This document shows positions 45,986-56,884 of a stretch of DNA of 64,000 nucleotides, one piece after another. Below the pieces are notes generated by a model. The model searched no databases, was not told the DNA's origin, and saw nothing but the letters and a program-made list of their open reading frames with translations. The stretch's first letter is position 1, and every line of letters starts with the position of its first letter. The position numbers and the translations under genes were made by a program. The stretch comes from Monomorium pharaonis (Eukaryota; Arthropoda; Insecta; Hymenoptera; Formicidae). The stretch spans positions 7,773,237 through 7,837,236 of the forward strand of contig NC_050467.1 in assembly GCF_013373865.1 (NCBI RefSeq), given 5' to 3'.

Positions 45986-46690
45986 CGTCTCATGTATGCC
46001 TTAATTTACAATAAAATAAGTTAGAGAATCAAAAATATAACTAAACATTTTGAATGTAATGTTTGTAAATGTATGAAAAGAATTGTATAAATTAGAATAA
46101 ATTGTTTCGGAAACAAAGTATTGAAATACTTACTTTTTAGTTTTTGATTTGACTAAGAGTCTTATCAGTATATTTCTATACCTTGTCCATATTTGACTTG
46201 CATAGAATCCATAGCAGTTATTAAATAGACTAATAAAGAATACAGATAATCCTTGGGGTTTATATAAACATGTCTCCGATATTACAGCCTGTTGTTGTTT
46301 CAGACAAGATTTCCCACTTTTTACCTATTTCAATAATGTAAAAAAGAAATGGTTGTACTATATCTGCATTTAATAGCCACGCACTTGCAATATAGTATTT
46401 TTTAAAATAAAATTATAACACTTGTAACTATTCTCTTACCTCGTCTGCCATAAGATAGTGATATATTTAAAAAACTAGAAAGTACACCTTCAAGTAATCC
46501 TTTTGATATGAATTGTACTGCCAATTTTCTATGATAGTTCGCTGAATTCAAAAAGAGATGAATCTTGTTAAAATTATCAACAGCAGCATACATAGGCTTA
46601 AAAGAAAAAGAATTTTGATGTAACAGCCAACAGTTTTTCGTAGGAAAATTACGGTATTTGATACCTTTAGAGGGAAGCGTCCCAGATACG
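45986..46690 (-). pseudogene. Possible exons of an unrecognised gene, minus strand
   Basis: A protein-like open stretch at 46438-46690 (RNFPTKNCWLLHQNSFSF..., ending SLSYGRRG) finishes at a consensus donor GTAAGA. Further sensible sequence lies at 46131-46385 (LSVFFISLFNNCYGFYASQI...) with a donor GTAAGTAT, and a terminal piece near 46003. The frames do not all join cleanly and a stop interrupts the middle part. It could be a decayed host gene or transposon gene; I do not recognise it. Upstream the frame runs into the minisatellite at 46735, which is not coding. Confidence 0.3.
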
Positions 46691-47098
46691 CACAGTAATA
46701 AACGAACACAGCAGGCTGAGTGAAACGGACACAGACCAAATGCGCGCAGACCAAATGGGCACGGACCAAATGCACACGGACCAAATGCGCACGGATCAAA
46801 TGCGCACAAACTAAATGCGCACAGACCAAACGGACACAGTAACCTACATAAACTTACCACATGGGTTGCGACTTTTCGGGCACCTCTACCGACGGGGTGG
46901 GTGCGGGAGGGGGGCCAAGCCCATCTTTGCACCCCCGCCCGGAAGTGTGTGCGCGCGCGCGCAAAGCATTCACTGCACCACATAGGTTTGCGACTGTGCG
47001 CATGTGGTCCGTGCGCATTTGGTCTGTGCGCATTTGGTCTGTGTCCGTTTCACTCAACCTGCTGTGTCAGTTTATTATTGTGCGCAACTGGGACACAC
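46670..47098. repeat. Foldback with a 15-bp minisatellite in its arms
   Basis: The left arm contains about seven units of the type CAGACCAAATGCGCA (46735-46840). The right arm has the complement, GTGCGCATTTGGTCT, in about three units (47000-47045). Outside the arrays the arms also match (CGGACACAG, CAGCAGGCTGAGTGAAAC, GTAATAAAC). The middle at 46860-46985 is GC-rich. Long open frames such as 46402-46983 are produced by the repeat. Confidence 0.7.
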
Positions 47099-47230
47099 TC
47101 CGGCGGACGCGGCCGAGTCGGCCCGAGACCCGAGACTCGAGGCACGAACGCGACACCGAGTGCCCGCCCCCACCGTCGATGCTGGCGGCCGAAAACTTGC
47201 ACCACTGATCGGCAGTCGAAACGTCTGCGC
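47099..47230. other. GC-rich flank, no gene
   Basis: Short GC-rich stretch between the foldback and the large inverted repeat arm. Confidence 0.4.
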
Positions 47231-47801
47231 ATTATATTAATCAATTAATGTATTAAATTGCGTTCGCGTTGCAATTCGTTTAAACGTATTTAACAATAAA
47301 CAAAATTAATTTGCACACACATATCTTAATTGTGCTGACTCTTATTATCCTTCTTGTTTTAATTGAATTTGAATTGAACAAGAGCCTAATTATTATTTTT
47401 AGTATTAATGTTGGGAATGTTGCTAATTTAAAATATATCAACAATAAGAATTACACATAAGAACATTTAGAGTTTATCGGGAGACACGGTAGTGTCTCTG
47501 AACGCTGTTCAGAGTCATATGCTACGTCGTACTAGTGTGAGTTTTTGATTTTTAGATCGATATAATGTACCCCGAAATCATTTCAGTAGCACTTTTGTTT
47601 GGTCATAGTGGATTTGCTATATCAAATTTTTAATTTTTAGCAGTGGATTCAGATTTAGCGACCAAAAAGCTTGTAGGATACCAAGTTTCAATTATTTCCC
47701 ATTGAAAATTGACGTAGTTACAGATTTTTGTCGCCTAACGTCTCGTTTTCTCCCACTGTGGGACGTAGAAAAGCGACATTGAAAAGCGACGGACGACGTA
47801 A

Positions 47802-47950
47802 AGGCCCTTACACATGAATTGACATATCCATAACATTAAGGTTTCGACGCGTTGCAGAATTGGGCGACCGTAACCGTAACCGGCTGAATCAAGTACGTGA
47901 GTGATCGAAACCTTACTCATATGATAATGTCAGTTCATGTGTGAGGACCT
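47802..47950. mobile_element. 149-bp MITE, AGGCCCTTACACATGAA ends, TAA flanks
   Basis: Inverted ends AGGCCCTTACACATGAATTG and CAGTTCATGTGTGAGGACCT, with TAA on both sides (47799-47801 and 47951-47953). A 3-bp TAA duplication fits a Harbinger-type MITE. Mirror copy at 59331-59469. Confidence 0.7.
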
Positions 47951-48189
47951 TAAGATTTATTTCCTTCTCTCTCTCCGGCGTGCTCCTGCGTGTATTCTTA
48001 TTGGGTCACGTGGGTTAGCCAGTGACTCGTTCTAATTGTAAGTGACGTGCAGGACATGCAGGATGAGGTTATAATACAAATTTCGATTGCAAATATGTGT
48101 AATATATGAAATTTATATGGTAAATATTCTCGTATTGTTATTTTATTATTATACATATATATTAAACATTTAACTGAGCTATGTTACTC

Positions 48190-49130
48190 TCTGATTCAAT
48201 TTTACATTGGCGTCGATGAGACAGATAAGATGTGTGCAACAGTTAAATGTTGCTGTAATTTACAATCGATATGTACAGCTTTTAATCTGCTTTAATAAAA
48301 CTGTAAATAAATGTTTTTTATAATACTTATTTTTATTCTTTGCTTTATTAGTAATGTATGTATAATTACAGGTACCTTGGTGACAAAAGAACTTATCCTT
48401 ACAACGTTCTCAATATTGCAAACCAATGCACAACTCTACGTGTCACACCTCATCTATTTAACCATCAACATCAACAGTGTAAAATTAATTAAACAGAGGG
48501 TAACATAACTCAGATTTTACACTCGTGTCGATGAGATAGACGAGATGTCGTGCGATATAGAATTGTGGATCAGTTAAATGTTGCTGTAATTGTCAATCAA
48601 TAATCACAACTTATTAATTAGTTTGAATAAAACTTTAAATACTAATTTGTATTCTTTACTTTAGTAGTAACGTACATAATTGCCGGTACCTTGGTGACAA
48701 AGGATGGTTCTTATCCTTACAACGTTATCAATATTTAACCGATGCACAACTCTACGTCACACTTCATTTATTTAATCATCAACACCAATGAAAAATTAAT
48801 TAATCAGTGAGTAACGAGCTCAGATTTTACACTGGCGTCGATGAGATAGATGAGATGTTGTGTGACATAGAATTGTGGATCAGTGAAATGTTGCTGTAAT
48901 TGTCAATCAATATTCACAACTGTTAATTAGCTCGAATAAAATTTTCAATAAATGTTTTTAATAATACTAATTTTTATTCTTTACTTTACTAGTAACGTAT
49001 ATAATTTCCGGTGACAAACCTTGGTGACAAAAGATGGTTCTTATCCTTACAACGTTATCAATATTTAACCGATGAACAAGTCTACGTCACACCTTATCTA
49101 TTTAATCATCACCATCAATATATAATTGAT
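48190..49130. repeat. Three tandem copies of a 300-bp unit, left arm
   Basis: Each unit contains GCGTCGATGAGA-AGA-GAGATG, AAATGTTGCTGTAATT, ACCTTGGTGACAAA and CTTATCCTTACAACGTT-TCA. Units begin near 48200, 48520 and 48830. The open frame at 48311-48508 is part of the first unit and is not conserved in the others. Confidence 0.75.
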
Positions 49131-50001
49131 TAAATTTAAATTTAAGGAAAAAAATTACATCAATCCAAGATGATCCTTTTAATCAAATTCAACTTAAGTG
49201 GTCTATAAACACTGCAAAATATATCCGTTATATCCGAAGAAAATTACCTTTTTAAAAAAGGTAAAAAAAAGGCGCCAAATGTATGGTTTTTCTTTAAGGA
49301 AAGAAATAGCAAATCCAAGGTAGGACTTTTGATTAAATTTTACCTGAGTGACATATATAGTATATCTTTATGGTTGGAAAAAATCACATTTGTTTATGTA
49401 TCAAATAAATCCAAGATAATACTCTTCATCAAATTCAATCAAAATGATACATATAATATAAGTGATATATAGTATACTGTAAAAAAACACATCTTATACC
49501 TAAGATAAAACATCATCTAATTTAGCCCAAGTAATATCACAGACCTTCTTATTCCAACCAAAATCTAACTTTAATTATTAAACTAACGATTATTTTAAAT
49601 GAAGAATTACACGCGCACGCATTAACCTTCTCTACAAAAATAATGATATCGGAATATTTTGCACCAAATATAACAATGGATATTTATATGAACTGAAACA
49701 TCTACTGTATTATTATTCTTTGGCCAGTATTCATAACTAAGAATAATGTAAAACAGACAAATAAATATTCTATTACAACTAAATGTATTATTATAAATAA
49801 AAACTTTTTCGAAAAACTCGACGCTGGTAAACCGACGAATACACACGCACGAGCGGGAGGGGCAGTGGTGGGGGTGGGGGCGAGAGAAATCAATATCATG
49901 ACAATTAATATATATATTTATTCGGAAGGTTTACAGCGGGGTCGATGTCAATTGTTTCGCAAATGAAAGCGTAGAGTCCGACGTGCCGAATGATGGTCTC
50001 G

Positions 50002-50395
50002 TTTTTTTTTTTTTTTTTTTTTTTTAACGAGGAAGAGGAAAATCTTCAACCTGACCATCTTGGAAGGATAACTTTGTAGTTATCAACCACCAAGAGGCCA
50101 AAGACATCCGGGTGCCCGTACACCCGGATAGTGTGGGATTCTATGGGGGCACATCGCGGGAGATACTGCCCCCATAGCCTACCCACTAAAAACCTCTTCC
50201 TATATTCTATTTTATCTATTCAGCCCTGATGTTAAAGATAATATCTCCCGAAATTTCCGGTAGTAGTAGCGATGCCCAATATTTAGCCAGTATTAGTCAT
50301 TATACTGTTAATGTATTTTGCTAGTAGGGACATCTTGGTTTCGACCTGACGATCGGACTCAGAATTCATAGATACTTTAAGCTGCAGTGGACCGG
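50002..50395 (-). mobile_element. Retroelement 3' end (SINE or truncated LINE), left arm
   Basis: On the minus strand it ends in poly(A) (T-run at 50002-50025). It contains the hairpin CCGGGTGTACGGGCACCCGG and the palindrome-like GGGGGCAGTATCTCCCGC. The mirror copy is at 56885-57262. It lies in the presumed intron of the secreted-protein gene. Confidence 0.55.
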
Positions 50396-50625
50396 TCGAC
50401 TTTACTTGGTCGTTCTTCGAGGTTTGCCAAGGTTATCGAGTAGTAACTAGTAAAAAAATTAAAAATTGACAATAAATTTAAAAAATTAATAGCTGTTAAC
50501 TTATAGTATATAGTTGAATTTAAATATTTTAATTTTTTAACTGTGACAAGTTATTTTGAAAAATTCAACTTAATATCAACTTGATTAACTTGAACTTAAT
50601 TAATTAAAAAAATATATCAACTTAC

Positions 50626-51007
50626 CCAAGCCTGAGGTTTGCGTATTATTGAACTTCTTTTTTAATAAATCCCGGAGAAATTTCTTGCTCGCCTTAGGAC
50701 TTATAAAGTTCATGTTGTTTAACTCCGGAGCGATAAACACACTCGGCTCTCTTTGCGTCCGTCGCATAAGAGTAGCGGAGTTCAGATCGGGTTGGTAGGC
50801 GTTCTGCTCGCCCAGCGGGAGCCACGCTTGCCAGTAGTTATTCAGAGAGCCAATGCCATTCTTTTTGGCTGTCGATGACGACGTTGTCGTTGTTTCTTCA
50901 GGTACACGAACGGGCATCAATTCGCCATTGCAGATCAATCCGAGAAACAGCAAGGTGGATAACATTCTCCACTGAGATACCATTCTTCGCTGTAGGCTCA
51001 GCATCAT
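50626..51007 (-). CDS. First coding exon of an unrecognised secreted protein (left copy)
   Basis: ATG at 51007; the exon ends in TCAGGCTTGG followed by donor GTAAGTTG, so the gene continues in an intron and later exons were not found. The 127 residues begin with an Arg-containing lead, then a hydrophobic core MLSTLLFLGLICNG typical of a signal peptide. The mature part has a Thr/Ser run, a WQAWLP segment, an RR pair (ATLMRRTQREPS) and a KK-rich C-terminus (KKFLRDLLKKKFNN). Dibasic sites raise the option of a processed peptide precursor, but I do not recognise any family. Compared with the right copy it has two extra residues (KASKKFL versus KASLL). The two copies are divergent, with promoters facing the centre of the duplication. 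Confidence 0.6.
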
Positions 51008-51156
51008 TTTTGTTCTCGTGCTTCTTTTCGTCGAGTTCGGAAAAGATATCTCAAGATGCTCGCGTCTGAATCTTATTCGCCACGTGTCACTTGTCCACGC
51101 GCGTCGTGAGCTATGCGTCTCTGACGAGAGAAACGAAAGCTACTAAGTCTTCACGA

Positions 51157-51165
51157 CTTTATATA
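51157..51165 (-). promoter_or_regulatory. TATA box of left secreted-protein gene
   Basis: TATATAAAG on the minus strand, about 155 bp upstream of the ATG; identical in the other arm. Confidence 0.6.
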
Positions 51166-51346
51166 CAACGTATATAATCTCTAACGCTAACTCAAACGCA
51201 GCACTAAAAACTTCTGCTGACTTCTGACGCAGCCAAACGCTCCAGCTTCAACGAATGCAGTAGCAGCGGTGGCGACTGCGAAAAGCGACGCGCTTATATA
51301 CCATACCGAGCTGGCTACCCCGATCCACCATCAGCCAATCAGAAAG

Positions 51347-51846
51347 NNNNNNNNNNNNNNNNNNNNNNNNNNNNNNNNNNNNNNNNNNNNNNNNNNNNNN
51401 NNNNNNNNNNNNNNNNNNNNNNNNNNNNNNNNNNNNNNNNNNNNNNNNNNNNNNNNNNNNNNNNNNNNNNNNNNNNNNNNNNNNNNNNNNNNNNNNNNNN
51501 NNNNNNNNNNNNNNNNNNNNNNNNNNNNNNNNNNNNNNNNNNNNNNNNNNNNNNNNNNNNNNNNNNNNNNNNNNNNNNNNNNNNNNNNNNNNNNNNNNNN
51601 NNNNNNNNNNNNNNNNNNNNNNNNNNNNNNNNNNNNNNNNNNNNNNNNNNNNNNNNNNNNNNNNNNNNNNNNNNNNNNNNNNNNNNNNNNNNNNNNNNNN
51701 NNNNNNNNNNNNNNNNNNNNNNNNNNNNNNNNNNNNNNNNNNNNNNNNNNNNNNNNNNNNNNNNNNNNNNNNNNNNNNNNNNNNNNNNNNNNNNNNNNNN
51801 NNNNNNNNNNNNNNNNNNNNNNNNNNNNNNNNNNNNNNNNNNNNNN
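51347..51846. other. Assembly gap (500 N)
   Basis: Exactly 500 N, the usual placeholder for a gap of unknown size. Open frames that cross it are meaningless. Confidence 0.99.
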
Positions 51847-52569
51847 ATATACAAGATTAATCTCAATGCCAAATTTACATTGACACATCTTAAGAAGATT
51901 AACTATCTGTTTCACTCAAGAATTTACTGGGATAAATTTATAAATAATAAAATCATTCTCCAATGCTACCGATGCCAAGCTTTTGGACATACTTCTTCAA
52001 ATTGTTATAAATCTCCACGTTGCGTCAAGTGTGCATCAAATCATCTTACTAAAGATTGTACTAAAATGCCAGAGTTACCTGCAACTTGTTGCAATTGTAA
52101 TGGGAACCATCCGGCCAGCTTCTCAGAATGTCCATCTTACTTAAAATTCCTTGAAAAAAGAAACATTAGTACTAGAAGTAAATTCGATAATAAGGATCAT
52201 CAAGACACATTGGCTATAAATAAAAACTTGCAAAAATTTAATGGTAATTATAAATCTAATTCTAATCTCATTTCTGGTAAATATATAACTTCTAATATTT
52301 CACAGCGTAACTTTCTTTCTAGTGATAGTTCCTCTCAATTTAAAACCTATTCTGAAGCTCTCAAATCTTCTACTAACTTAAAAAACCCCACTGACAGTGA
52401 GCTTGCTGATTTCAATTCTCTTATTCAAGAATTAAGAAACTTAAGTCAAACTATTAATATTAAGCTAATGCTTAACGTGATTAAAAATTTAAATGCTAAA
52501 TTAGTTACCTGTAAAGATGGATTTGAAAAGATTCAAGCCTTTATTGAGGCAGCAGACTCTCTGGCATAA
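51847..52569 (+). CDS. Jockey ORF1 (gag-like, zinc knuckles), 5' partial
   Basis: The frame is open from the gap edge to the stop at 52569. Three Cys-rich knuckles of Jockey gag type follow one another: CYRCQAFGHTSSNC, CVKCASNHLTKDC and CCNCNGNHPASFSEC. They bind RNA in the LINE ribonucleoprotein. The region after them is Ser/Asn-rich, and the C-terminus is helical. The first in-frame residues after the gap already belong to the conserved part, so the start codon lies inside the gap. ORF2 starts two bases after its stop codon, as is common for translation re-initiation in LINEs. Confidence 0.85.
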   Translation: MYKINLNAKFTLTHLKKINYLFHSRIYWDKFINNKIILQCYRCQAFGHTSSNCYKSPRCVKCASNHLTKDCTKMPELPATCCNCNGNHPASFSECPSYLKFLEKRNISTRSKFDNKDHQDTLAINKNLQKFNGNYKSNSNLISGKYITSNISQRNFLSSDSSSQFKTYSEALKSSTNLKNPTDSELADFNSLIQELRNLSQTINIKLMLNVIKNLNAKLVTCKDGFEKIQAFIEAADSLA

Positions 52570-52571
52570 AA

Positions 52572-55253
52572 ATGGCTTCTTCTATTAATAATAAAGAGAT
52601 TAAAATTTGCCTTTGGAATGCGACTAGCTTAAATGGCAAGGAAAATGAATTAAATTATTTTCTATATTCTAACGATATCGATATTGCAATTATTACTGAG
52701 ACTTGGCTACAGGCTAACACGAACATTAAATTCAATGGTTATAACTTTGTTAGACGGGACTCACCTCGGGTTAGTTATGGTGGACTTGCTATTGTCATTA
52801 AGAATTCACTTAAGTATGAGCTTTTGCCAGTACCTCCGATTTCTGTTGGCGAATTTTTATTGATTAATGTTATAGCCAAGAGAAATATTGTAGTTGGTGC
52901 GGCTTATTTGTCTCCATCGATCAAATTTTCAGTTGATACTCTAGATCTGATCTTTAAAAACATTAGATCACCAATCATACTTGGTGGAGATTTTAATGCT
53001 AAACATATGGAATGGAACAACTTTGTAAATAATGCAAGAGGTGTCCAATTACTACATTACATTAATAAAAATAATATATCAATCATTCACTCAGATACGT
53101 ATTCACATAAGGCACCGAATAAAAAACCTTCTAATATCGACTTTTTTCTTATTAAAAACTTTCCTTATTTGCATAGTTGTTTCACCATGGATGAGCTCTC
53201 TTCAAATCATTTGCCGGTAATTTTGGAACTGGGTTGTGTTAACATTTTCGTGAGGAATAAGTTTATAGTCAAAACTGACTGGGAACAATATTATAACAAT
53301 ACTTGCAAATGGAAGATATTGTATAATCTTATAGATCAAGATTCAATTGATAACAGTATCACAGATCTTCAGAAATTTCTTCACAGAATGCTTAAAAAAT
53401 CATCAACTAAACAAAATGTACAAAACAAATTTTTTGGTACTGATACTAGTAACAATTCTGATATTAATCATTTAATTAAGCTACGAAATTATTATCGTAG
53501 AAAATTTCAAAGGTCGGGTATCTGTAAGTACAAAATATACAGAAATGTTTTAAATGGAATTATTAAAACAGAGATAGCAGCACTCAAATCTTGTTACTGG
53601 GAGAGTAAGCTCGAAAAGCTGAAATCAGGTGATAATGGGGTCTGGCGTATCCTTAAGTCCATTAAACGTAAAAAAATATCTATACCGCCTTTTGAGTTAA
53701 ATAATGGTAAAATGATTTACAATACTAAAGAAAAAGCTCAAACCTTAGCTTCTGGATTTAGATCAGTACTCGAACAATCCTTTAAGCTTTACTCTCCGTA
53801 CGAAAATAATATTTCAGAGTATATTGAAGAGATTAATGATTCTTTACCTTATGTTGATACTGCTTTTCTTACTCCAATCAAAGTCTGTGAGATTATTAAG
53901 AGGTTTCCAAACAATAAAACGCCTGGTCTAGATGGAATATCTACATTAATGCTAAAACATGCTTCATTTAAAATTAAATTACAGTTGTATTACATTATAC
54001 AAGCTTCCTTACGAATTTGTTACTTTCCCAAACAATGGAAAGAAGCTAAAATTATTTCTATTCCGAAACCGGGTAAAAATCTTTCCTTACCAGAAAGTTA
54101 CAGACCAATTAGTCTTCTTAGTGTCTGTAGTAAAGTTTATGAAAGAGTTCTTCTTGGTCAGATCAACAATCATCTGAATGAACATAATATCATTATAAAT
54201 GAACAATTTGGTTTTAAGCAAGGACACTCTACTGTTCAACAACTTCTTAGAGTGTCAGAATTCATTTCTATGGAGATAAATAAGCGCCGACATTCTGCAA
54301 TGATATTTCTAGATCTTAAGAAAGCATTTGACTCGGTTTGGCACCATGGTTTAATATATAAATTAAAAAATATTAACTTACCTACTTATTTGATCAAAAT
54401 TATTAATAATTATTTATCCCAAAGAACTTTTGTAGTTGGTCTAGAGGATGAGATTTCCTCTCCCGTTCTGCAGATCTCTGGTGTTCCACAAGGCTCCATC
54501 TTGGGCCCAATTTTATTTAACATATACATCAATGACATTCCTAAAATAGATAATACTCACCTTGCAATCTATGCAGATGACACTGCGATTTATACATCTT
54601 CCTGGAGCCCAGCACTATGTGTTCTTAGACTACAAAATTATGTCAACGACATCGTACAATACTTCACTAACTGGAAGCTCTCTATTAATCCTGAAAAGAC
54701 AGAGGCTATTATTTTTACAAGAAGAAAACTTACAACTCCACCTAAAATCAAAATTCTTAATCATTTTGTTCCTTGGTCAACAACAGTCAAATATTTGGGA
54801 GTTATACTTGACTCTAGAATGAATTGGAGATCTGCGGTACTAGATCGTGCACGCAAAGCTAATTCTGTTATTAAAATATTATATCCTCTTATCAATCATA
54901 AGAGTTTACTATCTCAAAATATTAAAATTCTTCTTTATAAATCCTGTGCCAGACCGATCCTTCTATATGCTGCCCCTGTTTGGGCTCCAGCTGCGAAATC
55001 TCATATTCAACGAATTCAACGCATACAAAATAAATACCTCCGAATTATATTAGATAATCATAAAACTGCTGAAAATCATATTATTTCTAATATTGATTAT
55101 ATTGACTTGATGATTCTTAATCAAATTAATCAAGTTTATAACTTTGAACATCCTAATCCATATATTAGAGAAACAGGTAACTATGATGTTGGTGAATTAC
55201 CATTCAGAATAAGATGTCGCCTTCCCGGGCATTTCTCTCTTTTTAACACTTAA
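52572..55253 (+). CDS. Jockey ORF2: endonuclease and reverse transcriptase, intact
   Basis: 893 residues with no stop or frameshift. The apurinic-type endonuclease spans about residues 5-220 (ICLWNATSLNG, ITETWLQ, GGDFNAKHMEWN at about 137-148, SSNHLPV at about 209). It nicks target DNA so that reverse transcription can start there. The reverse transcriptase spans about 440-720 (NNKTPGLDGIS, YRPISLLSVCSKVYERVL, FLDLKKAFDSVWH, GVPQGSILGPILFNIYIND, and the catalytic YADD at about 667-670). There is no RNase H, as expected for the Jockey clade. The C-terminus has no separate zinc motif that I can see. The ATG at 52572 is right after the ORF1 stop. Its intactness contrasts with the decayed I-like LINE in the same window. 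Confidence 0.92.
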   Translation: MASSINNKEIKICLWNATSLNGKENELNYFLYSNDIDIAIITETWLQANTNIKFNGYNFVRRDSPRVSYGGLAIVIKNSLKYELLPVPPISVGEFLLINVIAKRNIVVGAAYLSPSIKFSVDTLDLIFKNIRSPIILGGDFNAKHMEWNNFVNNARGVQLLHYINKNNISIIHSDTYSHKAPNKKPSNIDFFLIKNFPYLHSCFTMDELSSNHLPVILELGCVNIFVRNKFIVKTDWEQYYNNTCKWKILYNLIDQDSIDNSITDLQKFLHRMLKKSSTKQNVQNKFFGTDTSNNSDINHLIKLRNYYRRKFQRSGICKYKIYRNVLNGIIKTEIAALKSCYWESKLEKLKSGDNGVWRILKSIKRKKISIPPFELNNGKMIYNTKEKAQTLASGFRSVLEQSFKLYSPYENNISEYIEEINDSLPYVDTAFLTPIKVCEIIKRFPNNKTPGLDGISTLMLKHASFKIKLQLYYIIQASLRICYFPKQWKEAKIISIPKPGKNLSLPESYRPISLLSVCSKVYERVLLGQINNHLNEHNIIINEQFGFKQGHSTVQQLLRVSEFISMEINKRRHSAMIFLDLKKAFDSVWHHGLIYKLKNINLPTYLIKIINNYLSQRTFVVGLEDEISSPVLQISGVPQGSILGPILFNIYINDIPKIDNTHLAIYADDTAIYTSSWSPALCVLRLQNYVNDIVQYFTNWKLSINPEKTEAIIFTRRKLTTPPKIKILNHFVPWSTTVKYLGVILDSRMNWRSAVLDRARKANSVIKILYPLINHKSLLSQNIKILLYKSCARPILLYAAPVWAPAAKSHIQRIQRIQNKYLRIILDNHKTAENHIISNIDYIDLMILNQINQVYNFEHPNPYIRETGNYDVGELPFRIRCRLPGHFSLFNT

Positions 55254-55985
55254 TTAAATAGTAATAGGTAAATTGATTTGCATGTGTATGCTATGCATTG
55301 TGACTTTGTTCGGCGAATGGGGTATCTATAATGATGTACCCATGGCTGAACGGACATGCTGGGAATCCATATGCAAGTAACTTCATTAATTTTATTAATT
55401 TTATTAGTTATTTTTGTTAATTATATCTCTAAACTATTGTTTAGACATATATTACTTTTCATAATTTTATAATTTCTCTTTGACTAAGAATCTATTGATT
55501 CTTTTATTTTATATTCATTTACTATTGACTATTTTATATTTTATGTTATATTTGTATTTTACGTTATTTAATTAATTTATATAATTTATTATTTAATTTA
55601 TTAATTTATTGAATTTCTTAATTATCTAATATTTATTTGATTAATTTTTATACTCAAAGGAGTTAATACAAAATTAATTCTATTACTTTTCTACTTTCTA
55701 CTTTATTGCTATCACCAACTAACATTCTAAATTGTAACCATTTTCAGCTTTATTTTCAGCTTTTTCTTTCAGCTAATACTCTACTGCTTCTTACCGTTCA
55801 TGCTTAGGGTTTTTTGCAAGTTTTTTCCCATAACTTATATTCTGGACTAAAACCGCACGTTCAATAAATTAAACTGAAGACCAACATCTAATACATCTTA
55901 TTTTAAATACAGGTTAATAGGCTTTGTTCCTGGTACTGTGGTTCATCACATAGGAAAACGTCAAAAAAAAAAAAAAAAAAAAAAA
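55254..55985 (+). other. Jockey 3' UTR and poly(A) tail
   Basis: AT-rich 3' UTR, with AATAAA at about 55864 and an A-run of about 23 bases at 55963-55985. Confidence 0.75.
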
Positions 55986-56099
55986 CCAGTCGCCACCGCT
56001 GCTACTGCATTCGTTGAAGCTGGAGCGTTTGGCTGCGTCAGAAGTCAGCAGAAGTTTTTAGTGCTGCGTTTGAGTTAGCGTTAGAGATTATATACGTTG

Positions 56100-56108
56100 T
56101 ATATAAAG
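56100..56108 (+). promoter_or_regulatory. TATA box of right secreted-protein gene
   Basis: TATATAAAG, about 150 bp upstream of the ATG at 56258, leaving a 5' UTR of about 125 bp. Confidence 0.6.
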
Positions 56109-56257
56109 TCGTGAAGACTTAGTAGCTTTCGTTTCTCTCGTCAGAGACGCATAGCTCACGACGCGCGTGGACAAGTGACACGTGGCGAATAAGATTCAGA
56201 CGCGAGCATCTTGAGATATCTTTTCCGAACTCGACGAAAAGAAGCACGAGAACAAAA

Positions 56258-56633
56258 ATGATGCTGAGCCTACAGCGAAGAATGGTATCTCAGTGGAGAA
56301 TGTTATCCACCTTGCTGTTTCTCGGATTGATTTGCAATGGCGAATTGATGCCCGTTCGTGTACCTGAAGAAACAACGACAACGTCGTCATCGACAGCCAA
56401 AAAGAATGGCATTGGCTCTCTGAATAACTACTGGCAAGCGTGGCTCCCGCTGGGCGAGCAGAACGCCTACCAACCCGATCTGAACTCCGCTACTCTTATG
56501 CGACGGACGCAAAGAGAGCCGAGTGTGTTTATCGCTCCGGAGTTAAACAACATGAACTTTATAAGTCCTAAGGCGAGCCTTCTCCGGGATTTATTAAAAA
56601 AGAAGTTTAATAATACGCAAACCTCAGGCTTGG
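56258..56633 (+). CDS. First coding exon of an unrecognised secreted protein (right copy)
   Basis: ATG at 56258, donor GTAAGT directly after TCAGGCTTGG at 56633. 125 residues plus one base, two codons shorter than the left copy through an in-frame change (KASLLRDLL). The signal-peptide core (LSTLLFLGLICNG), the WQAWLP segment, the single RR pair and the basic C-terminus are the same. No later exon was recognised before the arm ends at 60036, so either the exons are small and missed or both copies are partial. No family is recognised. The conservation of frame in both arms suggests that the exon was functional until recently. Confidence 0.6.
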
Positions 56634-56884
56634 GTAAGTTGATATATTTTTTTAATTAATTAAGTTCAAGTTAATCAAGTTGATATTAAGTTAAATTTTT
56701 CAAAATAACTTGTCACAGTTAAAAAATTAAAATATTTAAAATTAACTATATACTATAAGTTAACAGCTATTAACTTTTTTAATTTATTGTCAATTTTTAA
56801 TTTTTTTACTAGTTACTACTCGATCACCTTGGCAAACCTCGAAGAACGACCAAGTAAAGTCGACCGGTCCACTGCAGCTTAAAG

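Larger units (their letters stand above)
47231..51278. repeat. Left arm of a 4-kb inverted duplication
   Basis: Near-identical inverted copy of 55987-60036. From outside in: a 149-bp MITE, a threefold 300-bp tandem repeat, a short AT region, a retroelement 3' end with poly(T), and the first coding exon of a secreted-protein gene with its TATA box. Small differences such as a 6-bp indel in the exon show that the arms are not perfect copies. Confidence 0.85.
51847..55985 (+). mobile_element. Jockey-type LINE, 5' end lost in gap, otherwise intact
   Basis: Gag-type ORF1 (5' cut by the gap), an intact ORF2, a 3' UTR at 55254-55962 and poly(A) at 55963-55985. It is inserted into the right arm of the inverted duplication: the arm homology stops exactly at the poly(A) (CAGTCGCC at about 55987 equals the complement of 51271-51278). 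The intact ORF2 and long poly(A) point to a recent insertion. Confidence 0.88.

Noticed and set aside
46402..46983. 193-residue open frame on the minus strand as one gene
   Set aside because: Its N-terminal half is translation of the 15-bp minisatellite (repeated CAFGPC-like residues). Only the part below about 46690 may be coding.
51269..51915. Open frames crossing the N run
   Set aside because: They are produced by reading through 500 N and have no meaning.
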